Positions 8,964-18,261 are shown, numbered from the stretch's first letter. The stretch: 64,000 bases of DNA from Caballeronia jiangsuensis (GCA_000648925.1 JFHF01000022.1:55098-119097); one strand, 5' to 3'. Numbers and translations are program-made. Notes: generated by a model from the sequence alone, not told the origin.

Positions 8964-9866
8964 CTAGCTGTGCTCGGCCATGAACGATTTCAACGCGATA
9001 CGCTGCGACGGCTCCAGCGATTCGAATTCGAGCCCGTAAGCCGCACTGCCATCGACCGGATCGACCGAGCCGACGTGGCGCACGATCGCGATGGTGTCGA
9101 TCTTCACATCGACGCCATCGGTCTTGAACTGAAACGCGAGTTGCAGACGATCGCCCACGTGCGCGGCCGGATTCGCGACAGTCAACGACATCCCGTAAGG
9201 GCTAATGTCGCTGACACGGCCCAGTTGCTGGCCGGCTTGCGGCGCGCCATCGGCGACGAAATGCGCGGCGAGGCGCGTCGGCATACGCGCGAACTTGCGC
9301 GTGCGCAGCCTGCGGATCGCGCCCGGCGCCGATAGCACCGCGTAGTTGAACGGCTCGCGACAGGTGGCATCGACGGTACAGGCGAAGCGGAACACGCCCC
9401 GCCCCGTGAGCGCGACCAGATCGACCTGCTCGCCGAGCGTCAGATCGAGCGGATCGAATCCCGCCATCAACGGCTGCGTCACGAATAGCGAGCGCTCTCC
9501 GTTGCGGCGCGGCGTCGAGAAACCGATCACGCGGCTCGCGTACATCGCGGAACCCGTGCCGCCGGTGCCACGCAAGCCGACCCGCGCGCCGATGGTAAGA
9601 CCGATGTCCTCCAGCGTCAGCGGCCCGTCCATGGCGGCATCTGCGTCGGGCACGCTCGGCGCGGGCTCCCGCATCGCACGGTGCGGCTCGAAATGCCGGA
9701 ACATGAATTCGAGCGACTGGGCGTCCGGTACGACGGCGCCCGCGTCGAAGAGCAATGCGCCATCGGCGGCGACGATCGGCCACTCCAGACGGGCGTTGAG
9801 CGGAATCTCGGAAGCTTGGAGGCGAACCAGCAACTGGCGCGCGTCTTCGACGGTTTCTTCGGTCAT
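8964..9866 (-). CDS. YcgR-like PilZ-domain c-di-GMP receptor
   Basis: This 300-residue cytoplasmic protein combines an N-terminal YcgR-type domain (about residues 80-180) with a C-terminal PilZ domain. The c-di-GMP-binding signature is visible: an arginine cluster RRLRTRKFAR at 185-194 followed by DISPYG at 220-225 (D/NxSxxG). An extra N-terminal segment of about 80 residues resembles other Burkholderia proteins that sense c-di-GMP. Known YcgR proteins slow the flagellar motor when c-di-GMP is high. No flagellar gene is adjacent, so the target here is open. Confidence 0.8.
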   Translation of the reverse strand: MTEETVEDARQLLVRLQASEIPLNARLEWPIVAADGALLFDAGAVVPDAQSLEFMFRHFEPHRAMREPAPSVPDADAAMDGPLTLEDIGLTIGARVGLRGTGGTGSAMYASRVIGFSTPRRNGERSLFVTQPLMAGFDPLDLTLGEQVDLVALTGRGVFRFACTVDATCREPFNYAVLSAPGAIRRLRTRKFARMPTRLAAHFVADGAPQAGQQLGRVSDISPYGMSLTVANPAAHVGDRLQLAFQFKTDGVDVKIDTIAIVRHVGSVDPVDGSAAYGLEFESLEPSQRIALKSFMAEHS

Positions 9867-10065
9867 CTCATCGGACGATTCTTAAGTATTTCCCGCAATC
9901 GTCATGCTTGCCGAGTTTGCCGTCAAGTACTGAATGGCAACTTTTACGTTAGCGCACTTATATTTTTGACGCGACGTGGACTTCCTACCGCCCAGCGACG
10001 CGTCCAGGTTTATGCGCATAAAAGTTTCTATGAGATAACGCTCTTAGCGAACTGCGCCCTTCCGA

Positions 10066-10938
10066 TCAGAGCGCACGCGCCGAAAACGTATCGCACTGGC
10101 CGACATCGGCCGACGACATGCCGCGCCGCAGCCAGCGCTGGCGTTGCTCGCTCGTGCCGTGCGTGAACGCCTCGGGCACGACACGCCCTTGCGACTGCTG
10201 TTGCAGACGGTCATCGCCGATCGCGGCCGCCGCGTTCAGCCCCTGCTCGAAATCGCCGGGTTCGATCAGCTTCGCGTTGTCGCGTTGCGCGACGGCGGCC
10301 CAGACGCCCGCAAAGCAGTCCGCCTGCAACTCGACGCGTACCGACAGCGCATTTGCCTGTTCGCGCGTCATCCGCGAACGCGCCTGATCGACCTTGCCCA
10401 TGATGCCGAGGACGTTCTGCACGTGATGCCCGACTTCATGCGCGATCACGTAGGCCTGCGCAAAGTCGCCGCTCGCGCCGAAGCGATCGCGCAACTCGCG
10501 ATAGAACGACAGATCGATATAGACCTTGCGATCGCCGGGACAATAGAACGGGCCCATCGCCGACTGTCCCGTTCCGCACGCGGTCTGCGTGGCGCCCGAG
10601 AACATCACGAGCTTCGGCGCCGGATAGTCCTGATTGAACTGCGCCCGGAAGATGTGCTGCCAGGTCTGTTCCGTATTGCCGAGCACGCGGCGCACGAACA
10701 CGGCGCCGGGGTCGGTTGCGGGTTGGGCGTTGCGCGGCGCGGCCTGCTGTTGCGGCGCGTTGCCCTGCAACACCTGCGCGCCGTTGATGATAGTCATCGG
10801 ATTGATGCCGAAGAAATACGAGGCCGCGAGCGCCACGATGATCGTCCCGATACCGAGCGACCCGCCGCCGACCCGAAAGCCGCCTCCGCCGCGCCGGTCT
10901 TCCACGTTCTGACTTTCTGGCTGGTCATCGAGGCGCAT
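10066..10938 (-). CDS. Neutral zinc metallopeptidase (YpfJ-like), membrane-anchored
   Basis: This 290-residue protein is of the putative neutral zinc metallopeptidase family. It has a glycine-rich N-terminus, one transmembrane segment (about 26-45), a Pro/Gln-rich linker, and a peptidase domain with HEVGHH at residues 167-172. A conserved ELQADCFAG downstream provides the third metal ligand. The start at 10938 follows AGGAGAAGGATC, a strong ribosome site. Two cysteines before the active site (CGTGQSAMGPFYC) are typical of the family. The catalytic domain probably faces the periplasm. The physiological substrate is unknown. Confidence 0.82.
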   Translation of the reverse strand: MRLDDQPESQNVEDRRGGGGFRVGGGSLGIGTIIVALAASYFFGINPMTIINGAQVLQGNAPQQQAAPRNAQPATDPGAVFVRRVLGNTEQTWQHIFRAQFNQDYPAPKLVMFSGATQTACGTGQSAMGPFYCPGDRKVYIDLSFYRELRDRFGASGDFAQAYVIAHEVGHHVQNVLGIMGKVDQARSRMTREQANALSVRVELQADCFAGVWAAVAQRDNAKLIEPGDFEQGLNAAAAIGDDRLQQQSQGRVVPEAFTHGTSEQRQRWLRRGMSSADVGQCDTFSARAL

Positions 10939-11288
10939 GATCCTTCTCCTTCTACCCGCGCGATGCGCGTGGTCAAAAGCATTATGGTACCCGCGCCCAT
11001 CGCACGTCTCGTGCCATTGCAACGTAAAAGATCTTTCTCGTCGGTTCATCGCACGGATGCGATCAGTGCGGTCGATTGTCGCGAAAGCGTATGCGCGTTC
11101 TTGCCGCACCGCATCATCCCGGCATCTCAAAATAGCCGATGAATCAACCTCGTAGCGCTGCCAAACTTTTGCTGCTGCGGCATTTACGCGCAATGCAGAT
11201 TCACTGACGCAGCGCAACACTTTCTCGAAATAGCGCTAAGCTCCGCCCCGTTACACGTCTGGGTGTGAACTTCAAGGCACAAGTCATC
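10939..11288. other. 350-base intergenic region between divergent metallopeptidase and cioA
   Basis: No convincing gene is seen here. It must hold the promoters of the leftward metallopeptidase and the rightward cioAB operon. I looked for an FNR/ANR box (TTGAT-N4-ATCAA) and found none; the nearest look-alike has the wrong spacing. A GTG at 11265 is in frame with cioA, but the ATG at 11289 is a better start. Confidence 0.5.
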
Positions 11289-12686
11289 ATGCATTCGACT
11301 CCCGAAGCACTCGATCTGGCGCGGATCCAGTTCGCGTTCACCGTCTCTTTCCACATCATCTTTCCGGCGCTTTCCATCGGACTCGCGAGCTTCATCGCGG
11401 TGCTCGAAGGCGCCTGGCTCAAAACCGGCAAGCCGGTCTACAAGGAGCTGTGTCTCTTCTGGTCGAAAGTATTTGCCGTCGCGTTCGGCATGGGCGTCGT
11501 GTCGGGCGTCGTCATGGCGTACGAATTCGGCACCAACTGGGGCGGCTTTTCGAGTTTCGCCGGTCCCATCACCGGGCCGCTGCTCACGTACGAAGTGATG
11601 ACCGCGTTCTTCCTCGAAGCGGGCTTCCTCGGCATCATGCTGTTCGGCTGGAACAAGGTCGGGCCGAAGGCGCACTTCGGCGCGACGCTGATGGTCGCCA
11701 TCGGCACGATCATCTCGACGTTCTGGATTCTCGCGTCCAATAGCTGGATGCAGACGCCGCAGGGCTTTCGCATCGAAGGCGATCATGTCGTGCCGGTGGA
11801 CTGGTGGGCGATCATTTTCAACCCGTCGTTTCCGTACCGGCTCGCGCATATGGCGATCGCAGCGTTCATCGTCGCGGCGCTCGTCGTCGCCGCAACCGGC
11901 GCATGGCATCTGCTGAAAGGCCGGCGCGATCCGGCCATCAGGAAGATGTTTTCGATGTCGCTCTGGCTGCTGCTCGCCTTGACGCCGATTCAGGCGCTCG
12001 TCGGCGATGCGCACGGCCTGAACACGCGCGAGCATCAACCGGCGAAGATCGCGGCGATCGAAGGCATCTGGGACACCGAGAAAGGCGGCACCGCGCTCAA
12101 TCTCTTCGGCATTCCCGACATGGAAGCCGAAACTACTAAGTATGCCGTATCGATTCCGCATCTCGGCAGCCTGATCCTCACGCATAGCTGGGACGGCGAA
12201 ATCCGCGGACTGAAGGAATTTCCGAAGGAAGACCGTCCGAACTCGACGCTCGTGTTCTGGAGCTTTCGCGTGATGGCGGGTCTCGGCGTGCTGATGATCG
12301 TGATGTCGATCGCCGCGTGGTGGCTGCATCGCAAGCGCAGGCTGTTCGATGCGCGCTGGTTCCACCGCTTTGCACTCGCGATGGGCCCGACCGGATTCAT
12401 CACGCTGCTCGCGGGCTGGGTCACGACCGAAGCCGGGCGACAGCCGTGGGTCGTGTACGGCGTGATGCGCACGGCCGATGCCGTATCGCCCGTCACCGCG
12501 CAGCAAGTCGGCGTGTCGCTGCTCGCGTTCGTGATCGTCTACACGATCGTGTTCGGCACCGGCATCTACTACTTGCTGAAACTTCTGCGTCACGGTCCCG
12601 CGTTGCCGGGCTCGCCCGCGCAACCGTCCGACGGCAGCGCGCGAGCTCCGCTCAGCCTGCCGCAACAGTCCATCGAGGGAGCATAA
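11289..12686 (+). CDS. cioA: Cytochrome bd-type quinol oxidase subunit I (cyanide-insensitive type)
   Basis: This is the large haem-binding subunit of a bd-type terminal oxidase in the inner membrane, oxidising quinol and reducing O2 to water. The 465-residue protein is short compared with E. coli CydA (about 520) because the Q loop is short, as in the CIO group. Visible features are ARIQFAFTVSFHIIFP with haem ligand His22, and GWVTTEAGRQPWVVYGVMRTADAVSP, the GRQPW signature. It is followed after four bases by cioB and then by an overlapping DUF2474 gene, the usual CIO operon. The ATG at 11289 is chosen; the upstream in-frame GTG at 11265 is less likely. Confidence 0.92.
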   Translation: MHSTPEALDLARIQFAFTVSFHIIFPALSIGLASFIAVLEGAWLKTGKPVYKELCLFWSKVFAVAFGMGVVSGVVMAYEFGTNWGGFSSFAGPITGPLLTYEVMTAFFLEAGFLGIMLFGWNKVGPKAHFGATLMVAIGTIISTFWILASNSWMQTPQGFRIEGDHVVPVDWWAIIFNPSFPYRLAHMAIAAFIVAALVVAATGAWHLLKGRRDPAIRKMFSMSLWLLLALTPIQALVGDAHGLNTREHQPAKIAAIEGIWDTEKGGTALNLFGIPDMEAETTKYAVSIPHLGSLILTHSWDGEIRGLKEFPKEDRPNSTLVFWSFRVMAGLGVLMIVMSIAAWWLHRKRRLFDARWFHRFALAMGPTGFITLLAGWVTTEAGRQPWVVYGVMRTADAVSPVTAQQVGVSLLAFVIVYTIVFGTGIYYLLKLLRHGPALPGSPAQPSDGSARAPLSLPQQSIEGA

Positions 12687-12690
12687 GAAT

Positions 12691-13692
12691 ATGGACCTCA
12701 CACTCGCCTGGGCCGCGATCATCGCGTTGGGCCTGTTCCTCTACGTCGTGCTCGACGGCTTCGACCTCGGCATCGGCATACTCTTTCCGTTCTTTCCCGA
12801 CCAGCATGATCGCGACGTGATGATGAACACCGTCGCGCCCGTCTGGGACGGCAACGAGACGTGGCTCGTGCTCGGCGGCGCGGGACTCTTCGCCGCCTTC
12901 CCGATGGTCTACTCGACCGTGCTTTCCGCGCTCTATCTGCCGCTCGTGCTGATGCTCGTGTGTTTGATCTTCCGAGGCGTGTCGTTCGAGATCCGCGCGA
13001 AGGCGCAGCGCACGAAGCCGATGTGGGACCTCGCGTTCATCGGCGGATCGGCGGGCGCGACGTTCTTTCAGGGCGTGGCGCTCGGCGCGTTCCTCGGCGG
13101 CATTCCCGTCGCCGATGGCCGGTTCGCCGGCGATCCTTTCGGCTGGTTCTCGCCCTTCTCGATCTTTACGGGCGGCGCGCTCGTCGTCACCTATGCGCTG
13201 CTCGGCGCATGCTGGCTGATCGCGAAGACCGAAGGCGATTTGCAGCGGCGGATGTATCGCGTGGTATGGCCGCTGACCGTTTTGCAGCTCGCGACGATTG
13301 CGGTGGTCAGCATCTGGACGCCGCTGCAGGATGCGGGCATCGCGTCGCGCTGGTTCGATTCGCCGCTGTTCTATCGCCTGCTGCCGGTGCCGATGCTCGT
13401 CGCGGCATGCGCGTGGGCGATGCGCCGCTCGATTCAGTCGCGTCACGAGAAGCGTCCGTTCGCGATGGCGCTCGGCTTCGTGCTGCTCGGCTACGCGGGA
13501 CTCGTCGCGAGCATTTCACCGCACGAGATTTTCCCCGGCGTGTCGCTCTGGGACGCGGCCGCGCCCCGTTCGAGCCAGCTCTTCACGATCGTCGGCGCGG
13601 CGGTGATTCTGCCTGTGATCGTCGCTTATACGACGTTCGGCTATTGGGTCTTCAGAGGAAAGGTGCGTCATGGCGAACATCACTACCACTGA
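12691..13692 (+). CDS. cioB: Cytochrome bd-type quinol oxidase subunit II
   Basis: Subunit II of the bd-type oxidase has 333 residues and about eight transmembrane helices. The N-terminus contains LFLYVVLDGFDLGIGILFPF and then APVWDGNETWLVLGGAGLFAAFP, both diagnostic for CydB/CioB. It pairs with CioA from the same transcript. Its 3' end overlaps the start of the DUF2474 gene by 23 bases, so all three are probably translated together. Confidence 0.92.
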   Translation: MDLTLAWAAIIALGLFLYVVLDGFDLGIGILFPFFPDQHDRDVMMNTVAPVWDGNETWLVLGGAGLFAAFPMVYSTVLSALYLPLVLMLVCLIFRGVSFEIRAKAQRTKPMWDLAFIGGSAGATFFQGVALGAFLGGIPVADGRFAGDPFGWFSPFSIFTGGALVVTYALLGACWLIAKTEGDLQRRMYRVVWPLTVLQLATIAVVSIWTPLQDAGIASRWFDSPLFYRLLPVPMLVAACAWAMRRSIQSRHEKRPFAMALGFVLLGYAGLVASISPHEIFPGVSLWDAAAPRSSQLFTIVGAAVILPVIVAYTTFGYWVFRGKVRHGEHHYH

Positions 13693-13807
13693 ACGCGCGC
13701 GGAAGATTTTCTGGTTCGTCGCGTTGTGGATGGCGGGCGTCGGCGGCACGATGCTGCTCGCGCTGCCGTTCAAGTTGCTGATCAGGGCGGGGGCCGCGAT
13801 TCATTGA
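13670..13807 (+). CDS. DUF2474 small membrane protein, third subunit of the CIO-type oxidase
   Basis: This 45-residue protein begins with MANITTTERARKIFWFVALW and has one central transmembrane helix, then ends in a short basic/amphipathic tail. AGAGGAAAGG just upstream provides a ribosome site inside the end of cioB. DUF2474 genes regularly follow cioB in proteobacteria and are comparable in size and place to CydX/CbdX, small subunits that stabilise bd oxidases. The role as a subunit is inferred from that position. Confidence 0.78.
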   Translation: MANITTTERARKIFWFVALWMAGVGGTMLLALPFKLLIRAGAAIH

Positions 13808-13825
13808 TGCGCGACGCCCGCGCGC

Positions 13826-14875
13826 TCAAAACCACGCCGCCGCGATCAGCCCGCTCACGATTCCGAACATGACCACTGCGACCGCCACGAGGGCCAGCAC
13901 GCGCGGCGCGAACGAGCGCGCGAGCATCGCGAGCGACGGCACGCTGACGGGCGGCAGCGTCATCAGCAGCGCACCGGCCGGTCCCGTCGCCATGCCGAGC
14001 GACAGCATCGCCTGAATGATGGGCACTTCGCCCGCTGTCGGAATCACAAAGAGTGTGCCCGCGACGGCAAACACGACGATCCACAACATGCCGTTGCCGA
14101 TATCCGGCCCGATGTGCGGAAAGAGCCAAGCGCGCGCCGCGCCGAGCAGCAGCACGAGGACGATGTACTCCGGCACGAGCCGCAAGGTCATGCGGCCGAG
14201 GATCTTGATCCAGCGTGAAAACGCAGTGCCGGGCTCATCGTCTTCGATAAGCTTCGCGAGCGTCTGACGCGACGCCGCCGCTTGCGCCGGCGTGACCATG
14301 CGATTCACCGCGTAGCCCAGGCCGAATACCATCAGAACGCCGAGCACGAGGCGCAGGCCGGTCCATTGCCAGCCGAGCACGAAGCCCATGAAAACCAGCG
14401 CGGCCGGATTGAGCACCGTGTTGCCGAGCCAGAACGCCACGGCCGAGCCCGGCGCCGCTTCACGCGCACGCAAGCCCGCGACGACCGGCGCCGCGCAGCA
14501 CGTGCACATCATGCCCGGCAAGGACATCAGGCCGCCATTCACGACGCTGCCGAAGTTGTGCTCGCCGAGCGCGCGCGCGACCCAGCGCGGCGGAATCAGC
14601 GCCTGCACGGCGGAGCCGAGCAGAAGGCCGAGCACCATTGCCTGCCAGATCGCCTTGCCGTAGGCCATCGCGTAATCGAGCGCGGCTTGCCACGAAGGCT
14701 CCGGCGCGCTGGCGGCCGTGCCCATCAGATTGGACTTGCCGATCGAATGCTGGCTCGCCGCGACGAACGCGCGGTTGTAGTACGGAAACCATTTCACGTA
14801 GAAGAGGCCAACGACGGCGATCAGCAGAAACACCATCCAGCCGAGGGCGACGCGCGGTTGTCGGAGCGTGGTCAT
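13826..14875 (-). CDS. Permease of the UPF0718/ArsP_1 (DUF318) family
   Basis: This 349-residue membrane protein has about eight to nine helices in two similar halves. It has the family hallmarks LPGMMCTCCAAPVVAGLR near residue 120 and a PTAGEVPIIQAML motif in the second half. Related ArsP proteins export trivalent organoarsenicals and use conserved cysteines, and others in the family are uncharacterised. The CTCC cluster in the membrane suggests a thiophilic metal or metalloid substrate, which is an inference. It is convergent with the cioAB operon and 29 bases downstream of mnmH in the same direction. Confidence 0.75.
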   Translation of the reverse strand: MTTLRQPRVALGWMVFLLIAVVGLFYVKWFPYYNRAFVAASQHSIGKSNLMGTAASAPEPSWQAALDYAMAYGKAIWQAMVLGLLLGSAVQALIPPRWVARALGEHNFGSVVNGGLMSLPGMMCTCCAAPVVAGLRAREAAPGSAVAFWLGNTVLNPAALVFMGFVLGWQWTGLRLVLGVLMVFGLGYAVNRMVTPAQAAASRQTLAKLIEDDEPGTAFSRWIKILGRMTLRLVPEYIVLVLLLGAARAWLFPHIGPDIGNGMLWIVVFAVAGTLFVIPTAGEVPIIQAMLSLGMATGPAGALLMTLPPVSVPSLAMLARSFAPRVLALVAVAVVMFGIVSGLIAAAWF

Positions 14876-14904
14876 AACTTTATTGTTCGTGGGGTGAAAT
14901 TCGG

Positions 14905-15972
14905 TCAGCCGAGAACGGGCATCGTCTCGGCAAGCTGCGCGAGCAGGGCTTTCGCCTGATCGATGCTGTCGGCGTCGTTCGGGCGGAACAGCACGTGCGC
15001 CGCGTGCGGCAGTTCGGTATAGAGCGCCTGATTGCTGCGCCGGTACGCAGGATCGTAATGATGGTCGATCAGTTCGGCGAAGAGCGCGGCGCGCGCGTTC
15101 TCATCGATCAGCCGATGCCAGTGCGCCACGCGCTCACGGCTATGCAGCGCGACGAGCTTCGCCAACTGCGCCTTGAAGAACGCGGGATCGTCGAAGAGAT
15201 GCCCGTAGTCCTGCAACAGAAACGCGATGCGATCGTCGCGGTGCGCTTCCACCTGCACGCACGACGCGATATGCAGATTGGCGAGCACGGCGTCGGGCAT
15301 CGTGATCGCACCGATGCGCCGCCCTTCCGCCTCGACAAAAACCGGTTTCGCCGGATCGAAACCGGAAAGCGCGTGCACGAGCGCCGAATCGAACGCTTTC
15401 TGCGATGGCTGCGGACACCCCGGCAGCGCGCCGAGCAGCGATCCGCGATGCGCCGCGAGCGCTTCCAGATCGAGCGTCTGCGCGCCCGCCGCGTCGAGCG
15501 CTTTAAGGAGCCGCGTCTTGCCGCTGCCCGTATGCCCGATCAGCGCGATAAAACGAAAACGTCCCGGCAGTGCGACGAGCCGCTCGATCACGTCGCGCCG
15601 GTAGCTTTTGTAGCCGCCGTCGAGTTGCCGCGCCTGCCAGCCGATCATGTTGAACCACGTCGTCATCGAGCCCGAGCGCTTTCCGCCGCGCCAGCAATAG
15701 ATGAGCGGCCGCCAGTTGCGCGGCTTGCCGGCGAAGATCGTATCGAGATGCATCGCGATGTTGCGCGCGACCATCGCCGCGCCGACACGCGTCGCCTCGA
15801 ACGGCGACACCTGCTTGTACATCGTCCCGACGATCACGCGCTCCTCGTTGCTGAGCACGGGCGCGTTGATCGCGCCGGGAATGCGATCCTCGGCGAATTC
15901 GAGCGGCGTGCGGACATCGACGATTTCGTCGAAATCGCTCAGACGATCGATGGGAACGAGCAGGTTTTTCAC
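14905..15972 (-). CDS. mnmH: tRNA 2-selenouridine synthase
   Basis: MnmH (SelU, YbbB) converts 2-thiouridine at the wobble position of Lys, Glu and Gln tRNAs to 2-selenouridine using selenophosphate, via a geranylated intermediate. The 355-residue protein has an N-terminal rhodanese domain with the catalytic cysteine in IYCWRGGKRSGSM (Cys93) and a C-terminal P-loop domain with GHTGSGKT at 146-153. The start is GTG at 15972 by homology of the N-terminus; no strong ribosome site is seen. The selD partner gene is not in the window. Confidence 0.9.
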   Translation of the reverse strand: MKNLLVPIDRLSDFDEIVDVRTPLEFAEDRIPGAINAPVLSNEERVIVGTMYKQVSPFEATRVGAAMVARNIAMHLDTIFAGKPRNWRPLIYCWRGGKRSGSMTTWFNMIGWQARQLDGGYKSYRRDVIERLVALPGRFRFIALIGHTGSGKTRLLKALDAAGAQTLDLEALAAHRGSLLGALPGCPQPSQKAFDSALVHALSGFDPAKPVFVEAEGRRIGAITMPDAVLANLHIASCVQVEAHRDDRIAFLLQDYGHLFDDPAFFKAQLAKLVALHSRERVAHWHRLIDENARAALFAELIDHHYDPAYRRSNQALYTELPHAAHVLFRPNDADSIDQAKALLAQLAETMPVLG

Positions 15973-16112
15973 GGGTTGCGGGCGCGGACTGGCTGAATCA
16001 AGCGAAAAATTATCGCATGCGGACGGATTTCGGCCCCGCGGCGCATTTTGGAGCGCGACGCAGCGCGCGCGAAGCGGCTAAAGTGCATCAATCGATCCAT
16101 TCGGGGGAAGCG

Positions 16113-17489
16113 ATGAGCTATCACGAGACGATCGGCGCGCGCCGTTACCGCTTCGACGATCTGAAGACGCTGCTCGCGCGTGCGAGTCCGCGCCGCTCCG
16201 GCGACGAGCTCGCGGGCATCGCGGCGGCGACGGAGGAAGAGCGCGTCGCCGCAAAAATGGCGCTCGCGCAGGTGCCGCTCGCCGCGTTTCTCGACGAGCC
16301 GCTCATCCCCTACGAGGACGACGAAGTCACGCGCCTCATCATCGATACGCATTCGCGCGCGGCCTTCGCGCCGATCGCGCATCTGACGGTCGGCGAATTC
16401 CGCGAGTGGCTGCTCGCCGACAGCACCGATACCGCCGCGCTCGAAAGCATCACGATGGGCGTCACGCCCGAAATGGCCGCGGCCGTTTCCAAGCTGATGC
16501 GCAACCAGGATCTGATTCTCGCCGCGCGCAAGCGTCCGGTCGTCACGCGGTTTCGCACGACTATCGGCTTGCCCGGGCATCTGTCGGTACGGCTGCAGCC
16601 GAATCATCCGACCGACGATCCGAAGGGCATTGCCGCATCCATGCTCGACGGCCTCTTTTACGGCTGCGGCGATGCCGTGATCGGCGTGAATCCCGCCTCC
16701 GATTCGCCCGCCGCCATCGGCAAGCTGCTCGCGATGATGGACGACTTCCGCCAGCGCTACGATGTGCCGATGCAGTCGTGCATTCTCACGCACGTCACCA
16801 ACACGCTCGCGGCGATCGAACAAGGCGCGCCTGTCGATCTCGTGTTCCAGTCGGTCGCGGGCACCGAGCGGGCGAATGCGAGCTTCGGGGTGTCGCTCGC
16901 GCTGCTGGAGGAAGCGCACGACGCGGCGTTGTCGCTCGGGCGCGGCACCGTCGGCGACAACGTCATGTACTTCGAGACGGGACAAGGCAGCGCGCTGTCG
17001 GCGAACGCGCATCATGGCGTCGATCAGCAGACGTGCGAAGCGCGCGCCTACGCGGTCGCGCGGCGCTTCAGGCCGCTTTTGACGAACACGGTGGTCGGCT
17101 TCATCGGTCCGGAATATCTTTACGATGGCCGGCAGATCATTCGCGCGGGACTCGAAGATCACTTCTGCGGCAAGCTGCTCGGCGTGCCGATGGGCTGCGA
17201 CGTCTGCTACACCAACCACGCCGAAGCCGATCAGGACGACATGGACACGCTTCTCACGCTGCTCGGCGTGGCGAATGTCAACTTCATCATGGGCGTGCCG
17301 GGCGCGGACGATGTCATGCTCAATTATCAGAGCACGTCGTTTCATGACGCGCTCTATATCCGCCGCGTGCTGAATCTGAAGCGTGCGCCAGAATTTGAAG
17401 CGTGGCTCGCGAAGATGCGCGTCACCGATGGTCAGGGCTCGCTGCTTTCGGCGTCCACGCAACCCTTGCTCGAATGGATCGACTCATGA
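16113..17489 (+). CDS. eutB: Ethanolamine ammonia-lyase large subunit
   Basis: EutB is the catalytic large subunit of the adenosylcobalamin-dependent lyase that converts ethanolamine to acetaldehyde and ammonia. It has 458 residues, near the usual 453. The ATG at 16113 gives MSYHETIGARRYRF and is preceded by GGGGGAAG; the longer reading from 16017 is not conserved. Motifs include FYGCGDAVIGVNP, PMQSCILTHVT and ETGQGSALSANAHHGVDQQT, which belongs to the TIM-barrel active site. No microcompartment shell gene is nearby, so ethanolamine is probably degraded in the cytosol. The stop overlaps the eutC start by ATGA. Confidence 0.93.
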   Translation: MSYHETIGARRYRFDDLKTLLARASPRRSGDELAGIAAATEEERVAAKMALAQVPLAAFLDEPLIPYEDDEVTRLIIDTHSRAAFAPIAHLTVGEFREWLLADSTDTAALESITMGVTPEMAAAVSKLMRNQDLILAARKRPVVTRFRTTIGLPGHLSVRLQPNHPTDDPKGIAASMLDGLFYGCGDAVIGVNPASDSPAAIGKLLAMMDDFRQRYDVPMQSCILTHVTNTLAAIEQGAPVDLVFQSVAGTERANASFGVSLALLEEAHDAALSLGRGTVGDNVMYFETGQGSALSANAHHGVDQQTCEARAYAVARRFRPLLTNTVVGFIGPEYLYDGRQIIRAGLEDHFCGKLLGVPMGCDVCYTNHAEADQDDMDTLLTLLGVANVNFIMGVPGADDVMLNYQSTSFHDALYIRRVLNLKRAPEFEAWLAKMRVTDGQGSLLSASTQPLLEWIDS

Positions 17490-18256
17490 AGAACGCCGAT
17501 GTCTGGGAGACGCTGCGGCGCTTCACCAACGCGCGCATCGCGCTCGGCCGCGCGGGCAGCAGTCTGCCGACCGCGCCCCTGCTCGCGTTCGAACTCGCGC
17601 ATGCCCAGGCGCGCGACGCGGTGCATCAGCCGCTCGATACCGCCGCGCTCGGAGAGACATTGCGCGCCGCCGGTTTCGACACGCTCGATGTGCAGAGCGC
17701 CGCGCCGGATCGGGATCGTTATCTGCGTCGGCCGGATCTCGGACGGGTGCTCGACGATGCGAGCGTTGCGCGCCTGACCGCGCGAGCCGCCGCGACCGGC
17801 GATGCGCCTGAACTCGTTTTTGTCGCCGCCGATGGCTTGTCGGCTTTTGCCGCGCAACGTCATGCCGGACCGTTGCTTGCGCGTCTGCGCGGGACGCTCG
17901 ACGGCTGGAAGGTGGCGCCCGTCGTGATCGCGACGCAGGCGCGCGTTGCGCTGGGCGATCGCATCGGTGAGCTTTTACGGGCGACGATCGTCGTGGTGAT
18001 GATCGGCGAGCGGCCGGGGCTCAGTTCGCCCGACAGCCTCGGGCTCTATGTGACCTACGCGCCGCGCGCTGGTCGTCATGATGCGGAGCGCAACTGTATC
18101 TCGAACGTGCGGCCGGAAGGGCTCGATTACGCGAATGCGGCGTTCAAGCTGATGTGGTTGCTGAATGAAGCGCGCAGGGTGAAGGTTACTGGTGTTGGTC
18201 TCAAGGATCTTAGTGGGGCGTTGCCTGCGGCGGGTTATGGAGTGCTTGGAGGATAG
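17486..18256 (+). CDS. eutC: Ethanolamine ammonia-lyase small subunit
   Basis: EutC binds adenosylcobalamin together with EutB. The 256-residue protein shows RFTNARIALGRAGSSLPT near the N-terminus and GERPGLSSPDSLGLYVTYAP plus ERNCISNVRPEGLDYANAA in the C-terminal part, all conserved in EutC. The start at 17486 overlaps the eutB stop; the ATG at 17474 would be less tightly coupled. The last 25 or so codons use many T-ending codons, unlike the rest of the gene, and the 606-bp repeat element begins six bases after the stop. Confidence 0.92.
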   Translation: MKNADVWETLRRFTNARIALGRAGSSLPTAPLLAFELAHAQARDAVHQPLDTAALGETLRAAGFDTLDVQSAAPDRDRYLRRPDLGRVLDDASVARLTARAAATGDAPELVFVAADGLSAFAAQRHAGPLLARLRGTLDGWKVAPVVIATQARVALGDRIGELLRATIVVVMIGERPGLSSPDSLGLYVTYAPRAGRHDAERNCISNVRPEGLDYANAAFKLMWLLNEARRVKVTGVGLKDLSGALPAAGYGVLGG

Positions 18257-18261
18257 CTTTT

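Noticed and set aside
10939..11288. FNR/ANR box for cioAB
   Set aside because: The only similar sequence (CGAT-GA-ATCAA) has the wrong spacing and poor left half.
15973..16112. Sigma-54 promoter before eutB
   Set aside because: GG and GC pairs are present but never at the required 10-base spacing within a TGGC/TTGC context.
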